Shown one piece after another: positions 44,462 through 54,431 of a stretch of DNA of 64,000 nucleotides. The notes beneath the pieces were generated by a model. That model saw only the letters and a list, made by a program, of their open reading frames with translations. It was not told the origin of the DNA and searched no databases. Positions within the stretch are counted from its first letter, which is position 1. Each line of letters opens with the position of its first letter. Source of the stretch: Blastocatellia bacterium (GTDB lineage: Bacteria; Acidobacteriota; Blastocatellia; Chloracidobacteriales; JADJPF01); NCBI GenBank assembly GCA_016713405.1, contig JADJPF010000003.1, positions 434,001 through 498,000 on the forward strand. Direction: 5' to 3'. The translations under genes were made by a program, and so were the position numbers.

Positions 44462-47050
44462 TTAGCGATTTTGATTTGTACCAAAAGAACCTATTCCAGA
44501 CAGCGAGAAGGAAAAACTTACTCGTGTTTCGCTAAAACCATTAACATTTATTGTAGTTAGATTTAGCTCAACGCTTCCACAATCACAGGCATAGCCAAAA
44601 TATGAAGTTGATCGTCGTAAACCTGCACGAGTACGAACACCTGTAATAGTGTCTATTCTATCAGTAAAATCATAGGTAAATGTGCCACCACCATAGTAGC
44701 CACGGGCCTCATTACCAAGAGAAATACCTGTCACCAAAAGACTTCCTGGAAATGTTCCTGGCTCAATTTGTCCTGGCGCGGTTTGAAGTGAAGAAATCTT
44801 AAAATATCTTTGTGAAATACTAAAATTACGTTGTGAATAAGAAGTTCCTATTGAAAAATTTCTTACCTTATTGCGCTCAGTGTCATAATCCATACGCATA
44901 TCAGCCGAAATTGTATTTAATGGACGATAGCGAACATTAACATTAAGTGGTGAAAAATCCCGTCTTTGGCTACCAAAAGTAAACCCAGAAAGCGTATTGA
45001 TTGGGAAAAACTGGTTTCTTACACCTGGTTTTAACGCTCCTCCAAAATCAGGGTCAAAGAAATATTTTTGTGTTAAAGCAATACTTAAAACTTCGTGTGT
45101 ATTAATACGTCCATCACTTGTTTGCTTAGGCACAAAGAATCTATTAATAACACCATATTCTATTTCATTAGTATTAGCTACTGTATCACGTTCATCAAAA
45201 CGAATAATTTGAGCAAAATTATCTACACCGCTAATTTTATGATAAGTAAAAGTTGGCTCAATAACATGCTTAAATTTGGGTGAACCATCGCTATTAGTAT
45301 AAATTTTGGATAAAGAAGGAGGGCGGATATTTAATGAAAATTCAGCATATTTACGAAAAATATTATCTGGGCTAAGTTGATTACGTGAAATAGAAGGTAC
45401 TAAGGGAATATCGGGCGAAATAGTTCTTAAACTACTAGTGTAGTAAGTAGAGCGCAAACTAAATTCAGGTCTAATTATCCAGCCAGCTAGATCAGGGACT
45501 ACCAAAGTAAGTTTTGGTGACATGTCAAAGCGTTGGACAATGCTTGGAGTAATAAAAGTTATTGCTTGATTAAGACGTTCACGTCTATATAAACCTTCTA
45601 TAGCGGTGTTAAATGATAGATAAAGCGGTAGGTTAGCCACTTGTTGCCCATAACCTGTAAGCTCTAATGAGGGTAAGTGACGCACTGTTACATCAGTATT
45701 TCTATCTGAAAGAGGATCCAGAAAAGCACCATTATTAAAAACCGTGTCCGATTTACCTTCTGCTAACATATTAAAACTATAATTAGCACCAGCAGAACTA
45801 AAGTTATTAATAAGATAAAATTGTGAACGATTTTCAGGGTTAAATACCTGTTCGGCTTCATTAGCAAAAGTACGACGGAAAGCTAGACTAGTGGTAAAGT
45901 CTACATCTACACCAGCAAAAAAGCCATTTGGCAAGTATTGAATACCTTTAGCAAAAAATAGCGAACCACCTGCATCTTGTTGAACAGGGAGGTTTTCTTG
46001 GTCAAAAAGTCTGTCAACAACGCTAAAAGTTCCTATTTTTATAGAAGAAAGTTCATCAGGACGAGCGCGAAAAGTTGTGCCAAATCCTACACCACGCTTA
46101 GTATAAATATCTGTGGTAAATAGTACATCAGCACTACGGCCTAGGGTTTGATAGTAGGCATTTCGGAAAAACCTGCCAGTTTGAGTAGAATTTCCTGTTG
46201 TTGGAATAAGGAAACCTGATTGACGTTCACGTTTGCCTATAGGTATAGCTACATAAGGAAGATAAAAAAGAGGGATATTCTTAAACTTAAACAAACCCCC
46301 CTTTACAGAGGCCGTTTTATTAATTTGTAAGCCTATGCGATCGCTTGCAAACTTCCAAGCAGGGGTGGCTTGTTCGCAAGCAGTAATACTAGCACCATGT
46401 AAAACATAGGAATCTAGACCAGTTTTTTCTACTCGTTCAGCTACAAAATTTAAAGTTGCGCCGTCGGATGTTTGATCTGTAAAGCCTTGAGCCTCATAGA
46501 AAGTGCCTTTACGGGTATAAATATTTAGGCTAGCTTTTTGTGCTGTTATTCGTTGTTGTGAGTCTGGGTCATAAATTACATTTCCTTCTGCTTCTGCATC
46601 ACCGCTAACAGTATTAAAAATTACCTTATCAGCTTGTAATTTGCTTGTGCCGTAATTAATAACTACATAACCAGTAGCAATATAAGTGTCACCTTCTCTA
46701 CGTTGCTCATCTGATTCAATAATTGCTTCTAGGTTTGCTACAGCAGTTTCTATTTTAGGTTGTTGGCTGTTAGTGTCGCTAGTGTCTTTGCTAGCGTTAT
46801 TTTCCTCGTTATTTTTATTATTTTTACGTGCTTGGCGGGACTGTCTACGTCGTTCTTTTTCGCTTAAAGAGGGGTTTTCTTTTGGATCTTGTTGTAAAGA
46901 TTGGATTAAATAGTGGTTTGAATGTGTAGAAGATGTTGGAGGATCATTTTTAGGATCTTCTAAAAGAGTTTTAGCAGTCACATTAAAATGTAAAGCAAAA
47001 ATAAGAACAAACGACAGAATAACTAAACGGCGGCCAAACAGAACTTGCAT
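44462..47050 (-). CDS. lptD: LPS-assembly protein LptD (OstA)
   Basis: The 862-residue outer-membrane protein inserts lipopolysaccharide into the outer leaflet with LptE. Residues 1-26 are a signal peptide ending near VTAK. A charged, serine-rich spacer follows. Residues about 95-215 form the OstA jelly-roll domain (GDTYIATGYVVINYGTSKLQ, then LQADKVIFN). The rest is a beta-barrel with alternating aromatic strands and the marker AYYQTLGRSADVLFTTDIYT. A cysteine in SITACEQATPAW and a CDC pair near the C-terminus match the disulfide pattern of LptD. Length is slightly above the E. coli protein. It shows that the organism has an LPS-type outer membrane. Confidence 0.93.
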   Translation of the reverse strand: MQVLFGRRLVILSFVLIFALHFNVTAKTLLEDPKNDPPTSSTHSNHYLIQSLQQDPKENPSLSEKERRRQSRQARKNNKNNEENNASKDTSDTNSQQPKIETAVANLEAIIESDEQRREGDTYIATGYVVINYGTSKLQADKVIFNTVSGDAEAEGNVIYDPDSQQRITAQKASLNIYTRKGTFYEAQGFTDQTSDGATLNFVAERVEKTGLDSYVLHGASITACEQATPAWKFASDRIGLQINKTASVKGGLFKFKNIPLFYLPYVAIPIGKRERQSGFLIPTTGNSTQTGRFFRNAYYQTLGRSADVLFTTDIYTKRGVGFGTTFRARPDELSSIKIGTFSVVDRLFDQENLPVQQDAGGSLFFAKGIQYLPNGFFAGVDVDFTTSLAFRRTFANEAEQVFNPENRSQFYLINNFSSAGANYSFNMLAEGKSDTVFNNGAFLDPLSDRNTDVTVRHLPSLELTGYGQQVANLPLYLSFNTAIEGLYRRERLNQAITFITPSIVQRFDMSPKLTLVVPDLAGWIIRPEFSLRSTYYTSSLRTISPDIPLVPSISRNQLSPDNIFRKYAEFSLNIRPPSLSKIYTNSDGSPKFKHVIEPTFTYHKISGVDNFAQIIRFDERDTVANTNEIEYGVINRFFVPKQTSDGRINTHEVLSIALTQKYFFDPDFGGALKPGVRNQFFPINTLSGFTFGSQRRDFSPLNVNVRYRPLNTISADMRMDYDTERNKVRNFSIGTSYSQRNFSISQRYFKISSLQTAPGQIEPGTFPGSLLVTGISLGNEARGYYGGGTFTYDFTDRIDTITGVRTRAGLRRSTSYFGYACDCGSVELNLTTINVNGFSETRVSFSFSLSGIGSFGTNQNR

Positions 47051-47193
47051 AAGTAGGCTTCCAACGCTTTCTCTTTAACTAATTATTTTTTCTGGCTTAG
47101 GTAGCAAATCTTATCACGTGATTTAAGATATTCACAACTAACTAAAACCTTGTTTGAAAGAGTAAGGTTCAATTAGTTATTAATACTAGTTAA

Positions 47194-47224
47194 CAAAAAA
47201 ATACCCTAGCTTGAGCTAGGGTAT
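47194..47224 (-). terminator. Intrinsic terminator of the 86-residue protein gene
   Basis: ATACCCTAGCT pairs perfectly with AGCTAGGGTAT across a two-base turn. Read on the minus strand, a T-run follows. It isolates the small gene from lptD. Confidence 0.9.
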
Positions 47225-47296
47225 TAGCCTTACTAAATTTTCAATTTTTAATTGAAGGGATAGGAGAAAAATGGAAAGTAGAAAGTAGAAAACTAT

Positions 47297-47557
47297 TTAA
47301 TGTGATAATTCATGATTGCGGCATTTATCTCCGCTAGGTACTACATTGACTGTTGGGCTATTGATCTCAAATGCTGTATTAGTATCATCTGTTAAACTAT
47401 AAACATCAAAACCAAAGGAATCAAAATAAGTAGTTAGGTCAAGTGTAGAAGAGAGGTAAAGCGACTGAGGTTGACCGTAATATTCACATATTTCAAGCAA
47501 TCTTTCTACTACTTCAATAGGAGCAAAATGTTCTTTAGGATCTTTGAAACTTGCCAT
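47297..47557 (-). CDS. Small orphan protein
   Basis: The 86-residue product has a strong GAGGAG ahead of the ATG and its own terminator, so it is very likely expressed as a single-gene unit. The first 40 residues are helical (PKEHFAPIEVVERLLEICEY), the next 30 acidic and strand-like (YFDSFGFDVYSLTDDTNTAF), and the last 20 are polar with one cysteine (VVPSGDKCRNHELSH). The leader-plus-core layout is a little like ribosomally made peptide precursors, but no modifying enzyme is close. I do not recognise a family. Confidence 0.7.
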   Translation of the reverse strand: MASFKDPKEHFAPIEVVERLLEICEYYGQPQSLYLSSTLDLTTYFDSFGFDVYSLTDDTNTAFEINSPTVNVVPSGDKCRNHELSH

Positions 47558-47738
47558 GTCTGTATCTCCTCTCTGTAATTCTATGATTTATAAATCAAAC
47601 TAGTCTTAAATGTTACGCGCTTTTGAGATGCTAGTAAATAAGGGCCAGTTGCTTTTTGGATAAGATTTGTTAAAAAGTTTCCTAGTCTAAAACATAGTAA
47701 GATAAATATTTTAGATAAAATTGCAGTAGGAATTTACA

Positions 47739-48758
47739 TTAGCTTATTTGGTGGCTTAATTTAATTAATGATTCTAGTTTTGCAAGTGCTTTTCCTTGGC
47801 GGATGGCTTCTTTTGCAAGTGATACAGCCAATGTTAAGCTATTAGCCTTATCACAAAGATATAATACAGCAGCAGCATTAGCAAGAATTACATTGGTAAG
47901 GCTATCTTGTCTATGACCTGAAAGAATTTCTTTAAGGATATGGGCGTTTTGTGTTGCATTACCACCAACGATTGATGTTGGAATAACAGGATCGAAACCA
48001 AAATCTGCTGGAGAGAGTTCAAGTAAACTTACTATACCTTTATTAACAGATGCTACATGGGTAATACCAGTTAAAGTAATTTCATCTAGTCCATCAGAGC
48101 CATAAACTACCCAAGCGCGTTCAGTGCCTAGTTTAGCAAGGACTTGAGCGCATTTTTCAGCAGCAGATTTAGAATAAACGCCTACTAGTTGACGAGGAGT
48201 TTTAGCAGGGTTAGTTAGTGGCCCAAGTAGGTTAAAAGCAGTTCTTACTCCTAGTTGACGGCGAATTTCAGCAACTCTTTTTGTAGCACTATGAAAAGCA
48301 GGAGCAAACATAAAACAAATACCAATTTGATCTAAACAGCGAGCCGCTATTTCTGGACTAAGCATTATGTTTACACCTAATTGACTTAAGATATCAGCAC
48401 TACCACATAGACTGGAAACAGCACGGTTTCCATGTTTTGCTACAGGAATGCCAGCAGCAGCAATAACAAAAGCTGCTGCCGTAGAAATATTAAATGTTCC
48501 TTGTCCATCTCCGCCTGTTCCAGAAGTATCAACAAAAAGTTGGTGTTTAATGTTAAAAGTGCTAGCACGTTGCCGCATTACTGTGGCAAAACCAGTTAAT
48601 TCTTCTACGGTTTCGCCTTTCATTGCTAAAGCAATCAAGAGCGCGGAAATTTGAGCATCTGTAACCTCGCCATCAATAATTTCATTTAGTACTAAAATAG
48701 CTTGGTCTTGGCTTAGGTGTTTTCCTGCCATCACTTGTTTAATTAGATCTTTGATCAT
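47739..48758 (-). CDS. trpD: Anthranilate phosphoribosyltransferase
   Basis: The 339-residue enzyme joins anthranilate to phosphoribosyl pyrophosphate, the second step of tryptophan synthesis. The PRPP-binding glycine loop is DTSGTGGDGQGTFNISTA (about 79-96), followed by VAKHGNRAVSSLCGSADIL and the second site RQLGVRTAFNLLGPLTNPA. All expected motifs are intact and length is standard. It lies 30 bases after trpG on the same strand and completes the trpG-trpD pair. Confidence 0.96.
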   Translation of the reverse strand: MIKDLIKQVMAGKHLSQDQAILVLNEIIDGEVTDAQISALLIALAMKGETVEELTGFATVMRQRASTFNIKHQLFVDTSGTGGDGQGTFNISTAAAFVIAAAGIPVAKHGNRAVSSLCGSADILSQLGVNIMLSPEIAARCLDQIGICFMFAPAFHSATKRVAEIRRQLGVRTAFNLLGPLTNPAKTPRQLVGVYSKSAAEKCAQVLAKLGTERAWVVYGSDGLDEITLTGITHVASVNKGIVSLLELSPADFGFDPVIPTSIVGGNATQNAHILKEILSGHRQDSLTNVILANAAAVLYLCDKANSLTLAVSLAKEAIRQGKALAKLESLIKLSHQIS

Positions 48759-48788
48759 TTGCTGATGTCCAATAAATAATTTACTGAT

Positions 48789-49352
48789 TTATAAGGTAAT
48801 AAAGTTTTTAAGAAGTTGTTTACCATTATTAGTCATAATTGATTCAGGATGAAATTGTACACCTTCACAAACAAAACGCCGATGTCTAAGGCCCATTACT
48901 ATACCATCTGGAGTTGTGGCAGAAACTTCTAAATCTGGTGGTATTGCATCACGATCTACAACTAAGGAATGATAACGAGTTGCACGAAAACGATATTCTA
49001 GCCCACGAAAAATTGTTAAACCATCGTGGCAAATTTCGCTAGTTTTACCGTGCATTAAATATGGGGCAGAAACTACTTTACCACCAAAAACCATCCCAAT
49101 AGCTTGATGTCCAAGACAAATGCCTAGAATTGGAATTTTGCCAGCAAATTCTTTAATTAATGTGGGAGTAATTCCGGCTGCTTCTGGCCGACCTGGGCCA
49201 GGTGAAATTATTATATGTTTAGGTTTAATTTGTTTAATTTGATCTATAGTGATTTGATCATTTCGGTAAACATAGATATTTGGGTCATACTCACCCAAAT
49301 ATTGAACAATGTTGTAGGTAAATGAGTCATAGTTATCAATTACTAGAATCAT
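48789..49352 (-). CDS. trpG: Anthranilate synthase component II (glutamine amidotransferase)
   Basis: The 187-residue subunit supplies ammonia from glutamine to TrpE. The triad is complete: Cys79 in GICLGHQAIG and the histidine-glutamate pair in VQFHPESIM. The opening ILVIDNYDSFTYNIVQYLGE and PGPGRPEAAG are typical. Its ATG lies 17 bases inside the end of the cyclophilin gene, so the two overlap. TrpE is encoded over 5 kb upstream on the same strand. The protein may also serve in folate synthesis (PabA), as in many bacteria with one copy. Confidence 0.95.
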   Translation of the reverse strand: MILVIDNYDSFTYNIVQYLGEYDPNIYVYRNDQITIDQIKQIKPKHIIISPGPGRPEAAGITPTLIKEFAGKIPILGICLGHQAIGMVFGGKVVSAPYLMHGKTSEICHDGLTIFRGLEYRFRATRYHSLVVDRDAIPPDLEVSATTPDGIVMGLRHRRFVCEGVQFHPESIMTNNGKQLLKNFITL

Positions 49353-50118
49353 TGGTTTTTGGCTCTGTTTCTTTTGGGGTAGTTTCGGCAGGTACTGCCG
49401 CTATTTCTTTAATTAGTATTTGTTTTATAGCAACTCGTTGTGCTGGCTTATCAGTTGTTCCTTCAGCAATTTGTAGTAAGGATAATTGATTAACTATTTC
49501 CATTCCACTAACAACATGACCGAAAATGCTATATTGATTATCTAGTGAAGGAAATCTTTCAGTACAAATAAAAAAATGTGATGTTCCACCGTCTGGCTCA
49601 CCATTTGGACGAGCCATAGAAAGACTACCTTTTTCATGCCTAAGTGCTTGATCGTACTAAGCTTTTAGCTTTGGAATATCAAAGCGTTTTTTTAAGTTAG
49701 GGTTATTTTCTTCCCATGACCCAGGATTACCACTTTGAACAATATATTTTGGAATCACTCGGCTAATTGACATTCCATTAAAATAACCTGAACGAGCCAG
49801 CCAAATAAATTGACGTACATGATTTGGTGCTGATTTAGGATAAAATGCTAGGGTAAATTCTTTGTTTTCGTCTAATTCAACTACAGCTACTAACTTTTCC
49901 ATTTCCTCTACACTAAGAAGCGTTTCCGGCGGGCGAATGGTTTCTGGCTCTGGTGGCTTAACGGGTGTAGGCGTTGGAGTGGGTGCTGGTGTTGTTGTCT
50001 TTGGCTTTGTTACAGGCTTACGTTTTTGTGCTAAAGTTAAGGAAGAAAAATTTAGAGTTATTACTACAGCTAAAACTAAATAACAGAAATTTTGGAGTGT
50101 TAATTTATTTTTTAACAT
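49336..50118 (-). pseudogene. Cyclophilin-type peptidyl-prolyl isomerase interrupted by an in-frame TAG
   Basis: Two halves of one cyclophilin lie in the same frame. The first (50118-49657) has a signal peptide (FCYLVLAVVITLNFSSLTLA, cut near residue 30), a proline/threonine linker and the first half of the domain, through VQSGNPGSWEENNP and FDIPKLKA. A TAG at 49659-49657 then replaces a codon where cyclophilins usually have Glu (LKAEYD). Translation past it reads YDQALRHEKGSLSMARPNGE, then the active-site strand FFICTERFPSLDNQYSIFG. One base change, GAG to TAG, explains it. TAG is used as a normal stop in other genes here. AGGAGG of this gene lies within the kinase gene, two bases away. Confidence 0.85.
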
Positions 50119-50120
50119 AA

Positions 50121-53100
50121 CTAGACACCTCCATCTTTGTTTAATTCTTGGGTTAGTTCTGCTAAGTCATTGTAAACAATTTGCTTATTTTTTAAGAAAC
50201 TAACACGGTTTGCATAAGTATTTAATTCTGATGATAATAGATCTATTACTTCCACGGATTTACGTAGTAATTTAACGGCAGCTTTTTTATCGCCTTTTAC
50301 TATTTCACATCGTGCAAGCCCATATAAAGCACGCCATTCAAAGACAGGACTACCAGATTGACGGGAAAGATCTAAAGCATATTTGTAATAACTTTGAGCG
50401 TCTTTCATATTGTTAATTGCAGAAAGTGAATCACCTATGCTAACTAGGGTTTCTAGCTCTGTAGGTCTTAGACCTAGTTCTTGAATTAATTTTTGTGCTT
50501 TAACAAATTCTGATAGAGCCGTTTCATGATTACCTTGACCCTGGTAAAGTAGCCCAATATTAAGCAAAATAGATGCTTCTGTAGGACGATCAGATGTTTC
50601 TTTAGTAATTGCTAAGGCTTGTTGGTAATATTCATAAGCTTCTTGATAGCGCATTTGACGGCGATAATGCTCGCCTATGTTATTAAGAATAGAAGTTTCA
50701 CGTAGTCTATAACCCATATCACGAGCAACTTTTAGAGCGCGTTCAAAATTTCTTAAGGCATCAGGAAATAGACCAATTTCTAAAAGTATTGCTCCAATCA
50801 GGTTATAGCAACGTTCCTGGACTAGTCGATAACCTGTAATGGTACTAATTTCTAATGCTCGTTGTGCTGACTCTTGAGCTTTTTCATATTGACCTAAACG
50901 AAAATAAATTACACCCATACCCCAAAGAGCATTGCTTTCCTGGAAGCGATCTTTGATTTTTCTAGCCAACACTAAAGCACCTTCATATTGTTCTAGGGCT
51001 TGAGAAAAATGTCCTAATCCTTCATGAGATGCTCCTATTACCATTAAGGCTTGAACTTCCCATTCAGAATCTTCTATTGAGGTAAGTACGGCTAAACCTT
51101 GTTCACCATATTCTAGTCCACGTGTTAATTGACCATATTGGCGATAAAGTTCACCAAGTGCAGTAAAAGCACGTCCAACTAGCTTTAATGATTTTACTTG
51201 TCTAGCAAGCTCTAAGGTTTGTCTTAATTGGGATTCAGCACGTTGATGATTGCCTAGCTGCATAAAAAGCTGGCCGTAATTTAAGTGATATTGAGCCATG
51301 CGGTCAGACTCAATCTGTAAGCCACAAGCAGCAAGCTGAAGGATTTTATTGCCGCCAGTAGTACGATTTAAGCTTTCATCCTTAAGCGAAGCCATTAAAT
51401 TTTGAATAGATTTTTCTGCCCATTCATAATATTTAGCCGCTTCTGAGAAGGCTAAAGCACGCCATGCTAGATTTCCTGCTTCTACAGCATAGCTTAAAGC
51501 ATGTTCGTAATCTTCAGCATTATAGTAATGATAGACCAGTTCAGCCGCGATTTTATTGGCACGGTCGGCATAGAGTTCTTCTAATTTATTGCCAATTTGT
51601 TGATGCAACCGCTTACGACGACGGCGGCTAGTGCGTTCATATAAAACTTTTCTAACCGTACTATGGTAAAAAGAATAGCGATCTTCTCGTGAGTGTGGTT
51701 CTTCTTTTAAGATATGTTCTCTAAGTCCAGCTTCAACAATACTTAAAAGCTTGTCTTCGTCAAAATCTGTAACAGCTTGTAGGATTTCAAAAGTAAATTC
51801 ATCGCCTAAAATAGCTGCTTGGGTAAAAACTTCTAAATCCTGAGCCGCTAGTTTTACTAAATGAGCCTCTACTAAATCAACTACAGAGGTTGGAAGGTGA
51901 ATTTCACCTACATCTTTACAATGCCAATGTTCTCCAGTCCATTGAATAGCTTTTTCTTCTTGAAGAAGTCGGACTATCTCCATTATATAAAAAGGATTAC
52001 CCTTAGTTTCCTGACAAACTTTACTTAGCATTGCTTGAGAAATATTTATATATCCAAACATTGATTCCAAAACTTTAGCAGTTTCAGTCTCAGTTAAAGG
52101 TGATAGTTTAATTTGTTCTTGAGATCCATAGCGGCTCATCTGTCTTAGCCAACTACGCACAGGGTTGTTTTCGTTAGTTAATTCCCATTCACGCGAAGTT
52201 GCAACAAAAAATAAGCGTTCCCCTGAACTATTACGGATTAAATAAGCTAGAAAATCTAAGGTAAGCTCATCTGCCCATTGTAAATCATCTAAAAATAAAA
52301 TTATTGGACGTAACTTAGATAAATTTACATAAATTCTTACTAAATAATCAAAAATGCGATATTTTTCCTGCTCTGCATTAGCAACAGCTTCACCACTAAG
52401 TAATATAGATAGAGGATCATTACTACTAAAATCTGTAATAACTTGACCTGCCATAGAACCAAAAACTTCTTGGGTCTCTGCTTGGTTATATTCCATCAAG
52501 TAATGTATTGATCCTCGAAGAGAATCACAAAAAGCTTTATAAGGAATTGCTCCACCAGATTCATAGAAACGGCCTTGTAAAAATAAAACATCTTTTCCAG
52601 CAGACTGACGGCGAAACTCTTCTACTAGACGGGTTTTACCTAGTCCAGCATCACCAGTAATTAATACAAAACGCCCACGTCCAGCTACACTTTGTTCAAA
52701 ATTACGTTGTATTTTTTCTAGTTCTGTTTTACGACCAACAAAGTTTTCAAACTGAATTTGAGGTTCTACACTATTACTTAGTTGACTAAGCTGGCCGCTT
52801 TGACCCTTACGGGCAACTTGGCTATGACCTAAAGTTTTTGCTTTTGCTAAAGATTGTTTGGCAATCTCAAAAAGGTCTGTAGCATCTGTGCTATCCATAG
52901 GATAAAAGGCTATTCCTGCTGATAGTGAAACTTCTAGTCCTTCAGGTAATTCTTTAGTAAGTAATCTAGTTTGTTTTACTACGTTAATTAACTTAGTCGC
53001 AAGCTGAACTAATAATTCTGGCTGTCTAGTTGCTGCCATAGTAGTCAAACCGTCTCCAGGTGCGCGGCAAAGCGTCATTTGTTCAGGTAGGTTTTGGCTT

Positions 53101-54353
53101 AGTAGATGTCCTACTTCTCTAATTAATAAGTCACCAAGTAAATAACCATAGGTATTGTTTACTTGTTTAAGCTTATCTACACCAAAAATAATTATTCCAA
53201 GAGGCTCATTAAGTTGCGCACAACGGAGCAAATTTTCTTCTAAATTACGAATAAAATAACCATGTGAATGTAGTCCAGTCAAACTATCATAATTAAGAAG
53301 TCCGCTTTTACGTGCTGAAGGGTTTGCACCTGTTTTAGGAGATGTAAGAAATTTACTACTAGCTTCAGCAATAGGCTCAATCAAAATGTCTACAGATTCA
53401 GTAAGCGTAATACCAGCCAGGGCCTGCTCTAGTTCTTGTCCCATTTCACGAGCGGTTGCTGGGCGTTTATTACGATCGTTGGCAAGTGAACGTAAAATAG
53501 GTGTTTCCACTGCTTCGGTAAGATCAGGTCGAACTTTGCGAATCGATGGCGGTGGTTCTGTTGCATGCTGAATAATTACTGCCGAAAGTGTACGACCTCT
53601 AAAAGGCACATTTCCCGTAAGCAGTTCATATAGAATAATTCCTAAACTGTAAATATCGGCTCTTGGGTCAAGAGGCTCTCCGCGGCATTGCTCAGGAGAA
53701 ATATAGTAAGGTGTTCCTACCATCATCCCTGCTTCAGTAAGTTTAGTTAAGGCATCGCTAATAATATGTTCCCGAAGTTCTGCAACACCAAAATCTACAA
53801 CTTTGATACTTTCAGAATTATCTGAAAGTTTTTCTACCATAATATTTTCTGGCTTTAAGTCACGGTGGATGATTCCTGCTTCATGTGCTGCATGCACAGC
53901 ATTACAAACAGTGCTAATTAAAGAAATTGCTCTTGGAATAGATAAAGTTTTTTGTTCTTTTAATTCGTCTCTTAAGCTATGACCTCGGATATATTCCATT
54001 ACCAAAAAAGTATTACCTTCTGGTAAATTTCCCATGTCATGTATTGTTACTACACAATTATGGCGAATACGAGCAGCAGCCTGAGCTTCACGACGAAAAC
54101 GAGCTACGGCTAAAGGGTTCTTTAAGGATTCTTGATTAAGAATTTTAACGGCGACGTTATCACCTATCTGCATTCTAGTTGCTAGATAGACAGTAGCCAT
54201 ACCACCAATACCGATACAGCTTTCTAAACGGTATTTTCCTTCTAGCAGCTTACCTAACATAGGGTCTGGGCCAGTTTCTAGTGATTGACCATCGTAAGGA
54301 CACATTGTTACAGCATCGCTATATTCTTGGTGGCAAACAGGACAGCGTTTCAT
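50121..54353 (-). CDS. Serine/threonine kinase fused to GGDEF-like, AAA ATPase and TPR domains
   Basis: The 1410-residue protein has five parts. Residues 4-20 are a zinc ribbon (CPVCHQEYSDAVTMCPYDG). A complete Hanks kinase covers about 42-310: GIGGMA loop, Lys70, HRDLKPEN with Asp165, DFG with Asp187. Residues about 352-518 look like a GGDEF domain (YDSLTGLHSHGYF, VDKLKQVNNTYGYLLGD), but the signature is PGDGL at 432-436, so cyclase activity is doubtful. An AAA/NACHT-like ATPase follows at about 538-900 (GDAGLGKTR at 567-575; LFLDDLQWAD near 687-696). The last 450 residues are TPR repeats. No membrane segment is seen. It probably integrates a signal through oligomerising ATPase and TPR parts; the ligand is unknown. 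Confidence 0.92.
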   Translation of the reverse strand: MKRCPVCHQEYSDAVTMCPYDGQSLETGPDPMLGKLLEGKYRLESCIGIGGMATVYLATRMQIGDNVAVKILNQESLKNPLAVARFRREAQAAARIRHNCVVTIHDMGNLPEGNTFLVMEYIRGHSLRDELKEQKTLSIPRAISLISTVCNAVHAAHEAGIIHRDLKPENIMVEKLSDNSESIKVVDFGVAELREHIISDALTKLTEAGMMVGTPYYISPEQCRGEPLDPRADIYSLGIILYELLTGNVPFRGRTLSAVIIQHATEPPPSIRKVRPDLTEAVETPILRSLANDRNKRPATAREMGQELEQALAGITLTESVDILIEPIAEASSKFLTSPKTGANPSARKSGLLNYDSLTGLHSHGYFIRNLEENLLRCAQLNEPLGIIIFGVDKLKQVNNTYGYLLGDLLIREVGHLLSQNLPEQMTLCRAPGDGLTTMAATRQPELLVQLATKLINVVKQTRLLTKELPEGLEVSLSAGIAFYPMDSTDATDLFEIAKQSLAKAKTLGHSQVARKGQSGQLSQLSNSVEPQIQFENFVGRKTELEKIQRNFEQSVAGRGRFVLITGDAGLGKTRLVEEFRRQSAGKDVLFLQGRFYESGGAIPYKAFCDSLRGSIHYLMEYNQAETQEVFGSMAGQVITDFSSNDPLSILLSGEAVANAEQEKYRIFDYLVRIYVNLSKLRPIILFLDDLQWADELTLDFLAYLIRNSSGERLFFVATSREWELTNENNPVRSWLRQMSRYGSQEQIKLSPLTETETAKVLESMFGYINISQAMLSKVCQETKGNPFYIMEIVRLLQEEKAIQWTGEHWHCKDVGEIHLPTSVVDLVEAHLVKLAAQDLEVFTQAAILGDEFTFEILQAVTDFDEDKLLSIVEAGLREHILKEEPHSREDRYSFYHSTVRKVLYERTSRRRRKRLHQQIGNKLEELYADRANKIAAELVYHYYNAEDYEHALSYAVEAGNLAWRALAFSEAAKYYEWAEKSIQNLMASLKDESLNRTTGGNKILQLAACGLQIESDRMAQYHLNYGQLFMQLGNHQRAESQLRQTLELARQVKSLKLVGRAFTALGELYRQYGQLTRGLEYGEQGLAVLTSIEDSEWEVQALMVIGASHEGLGHFSQALEQYEGALVLARKIKDRFQESNALWGMGVIYFRLGQYEKAQESAQRALEISTITGYRLVQERCYNLIGAILLEIGLFPDALRNFERALKVARDMGYRLRETSILNNIGEHYRRQMRYQEAYEYYQQALAITKETSDRPTEASILLNIGLLYQGQGNHETALSEFVKAQKLIQELGLRPTELETLVSIGDSLSAINNMKDAQSYYKYALDLSRQSGSPVFEWRALYGLARCEIVKGDKKAAVKLLRKSVEVIDLLSSELNTYANRVSFLKNKQIVYNDLAELTQELNKDGGV

Positions 54354-54431
54354 AAATCTTTTAATTTACTAGAGATCTATAGAATTTAAGTTTATTAGTC
54401 TATAAACAAAGTAAGTTAGCATTTTTTAATT

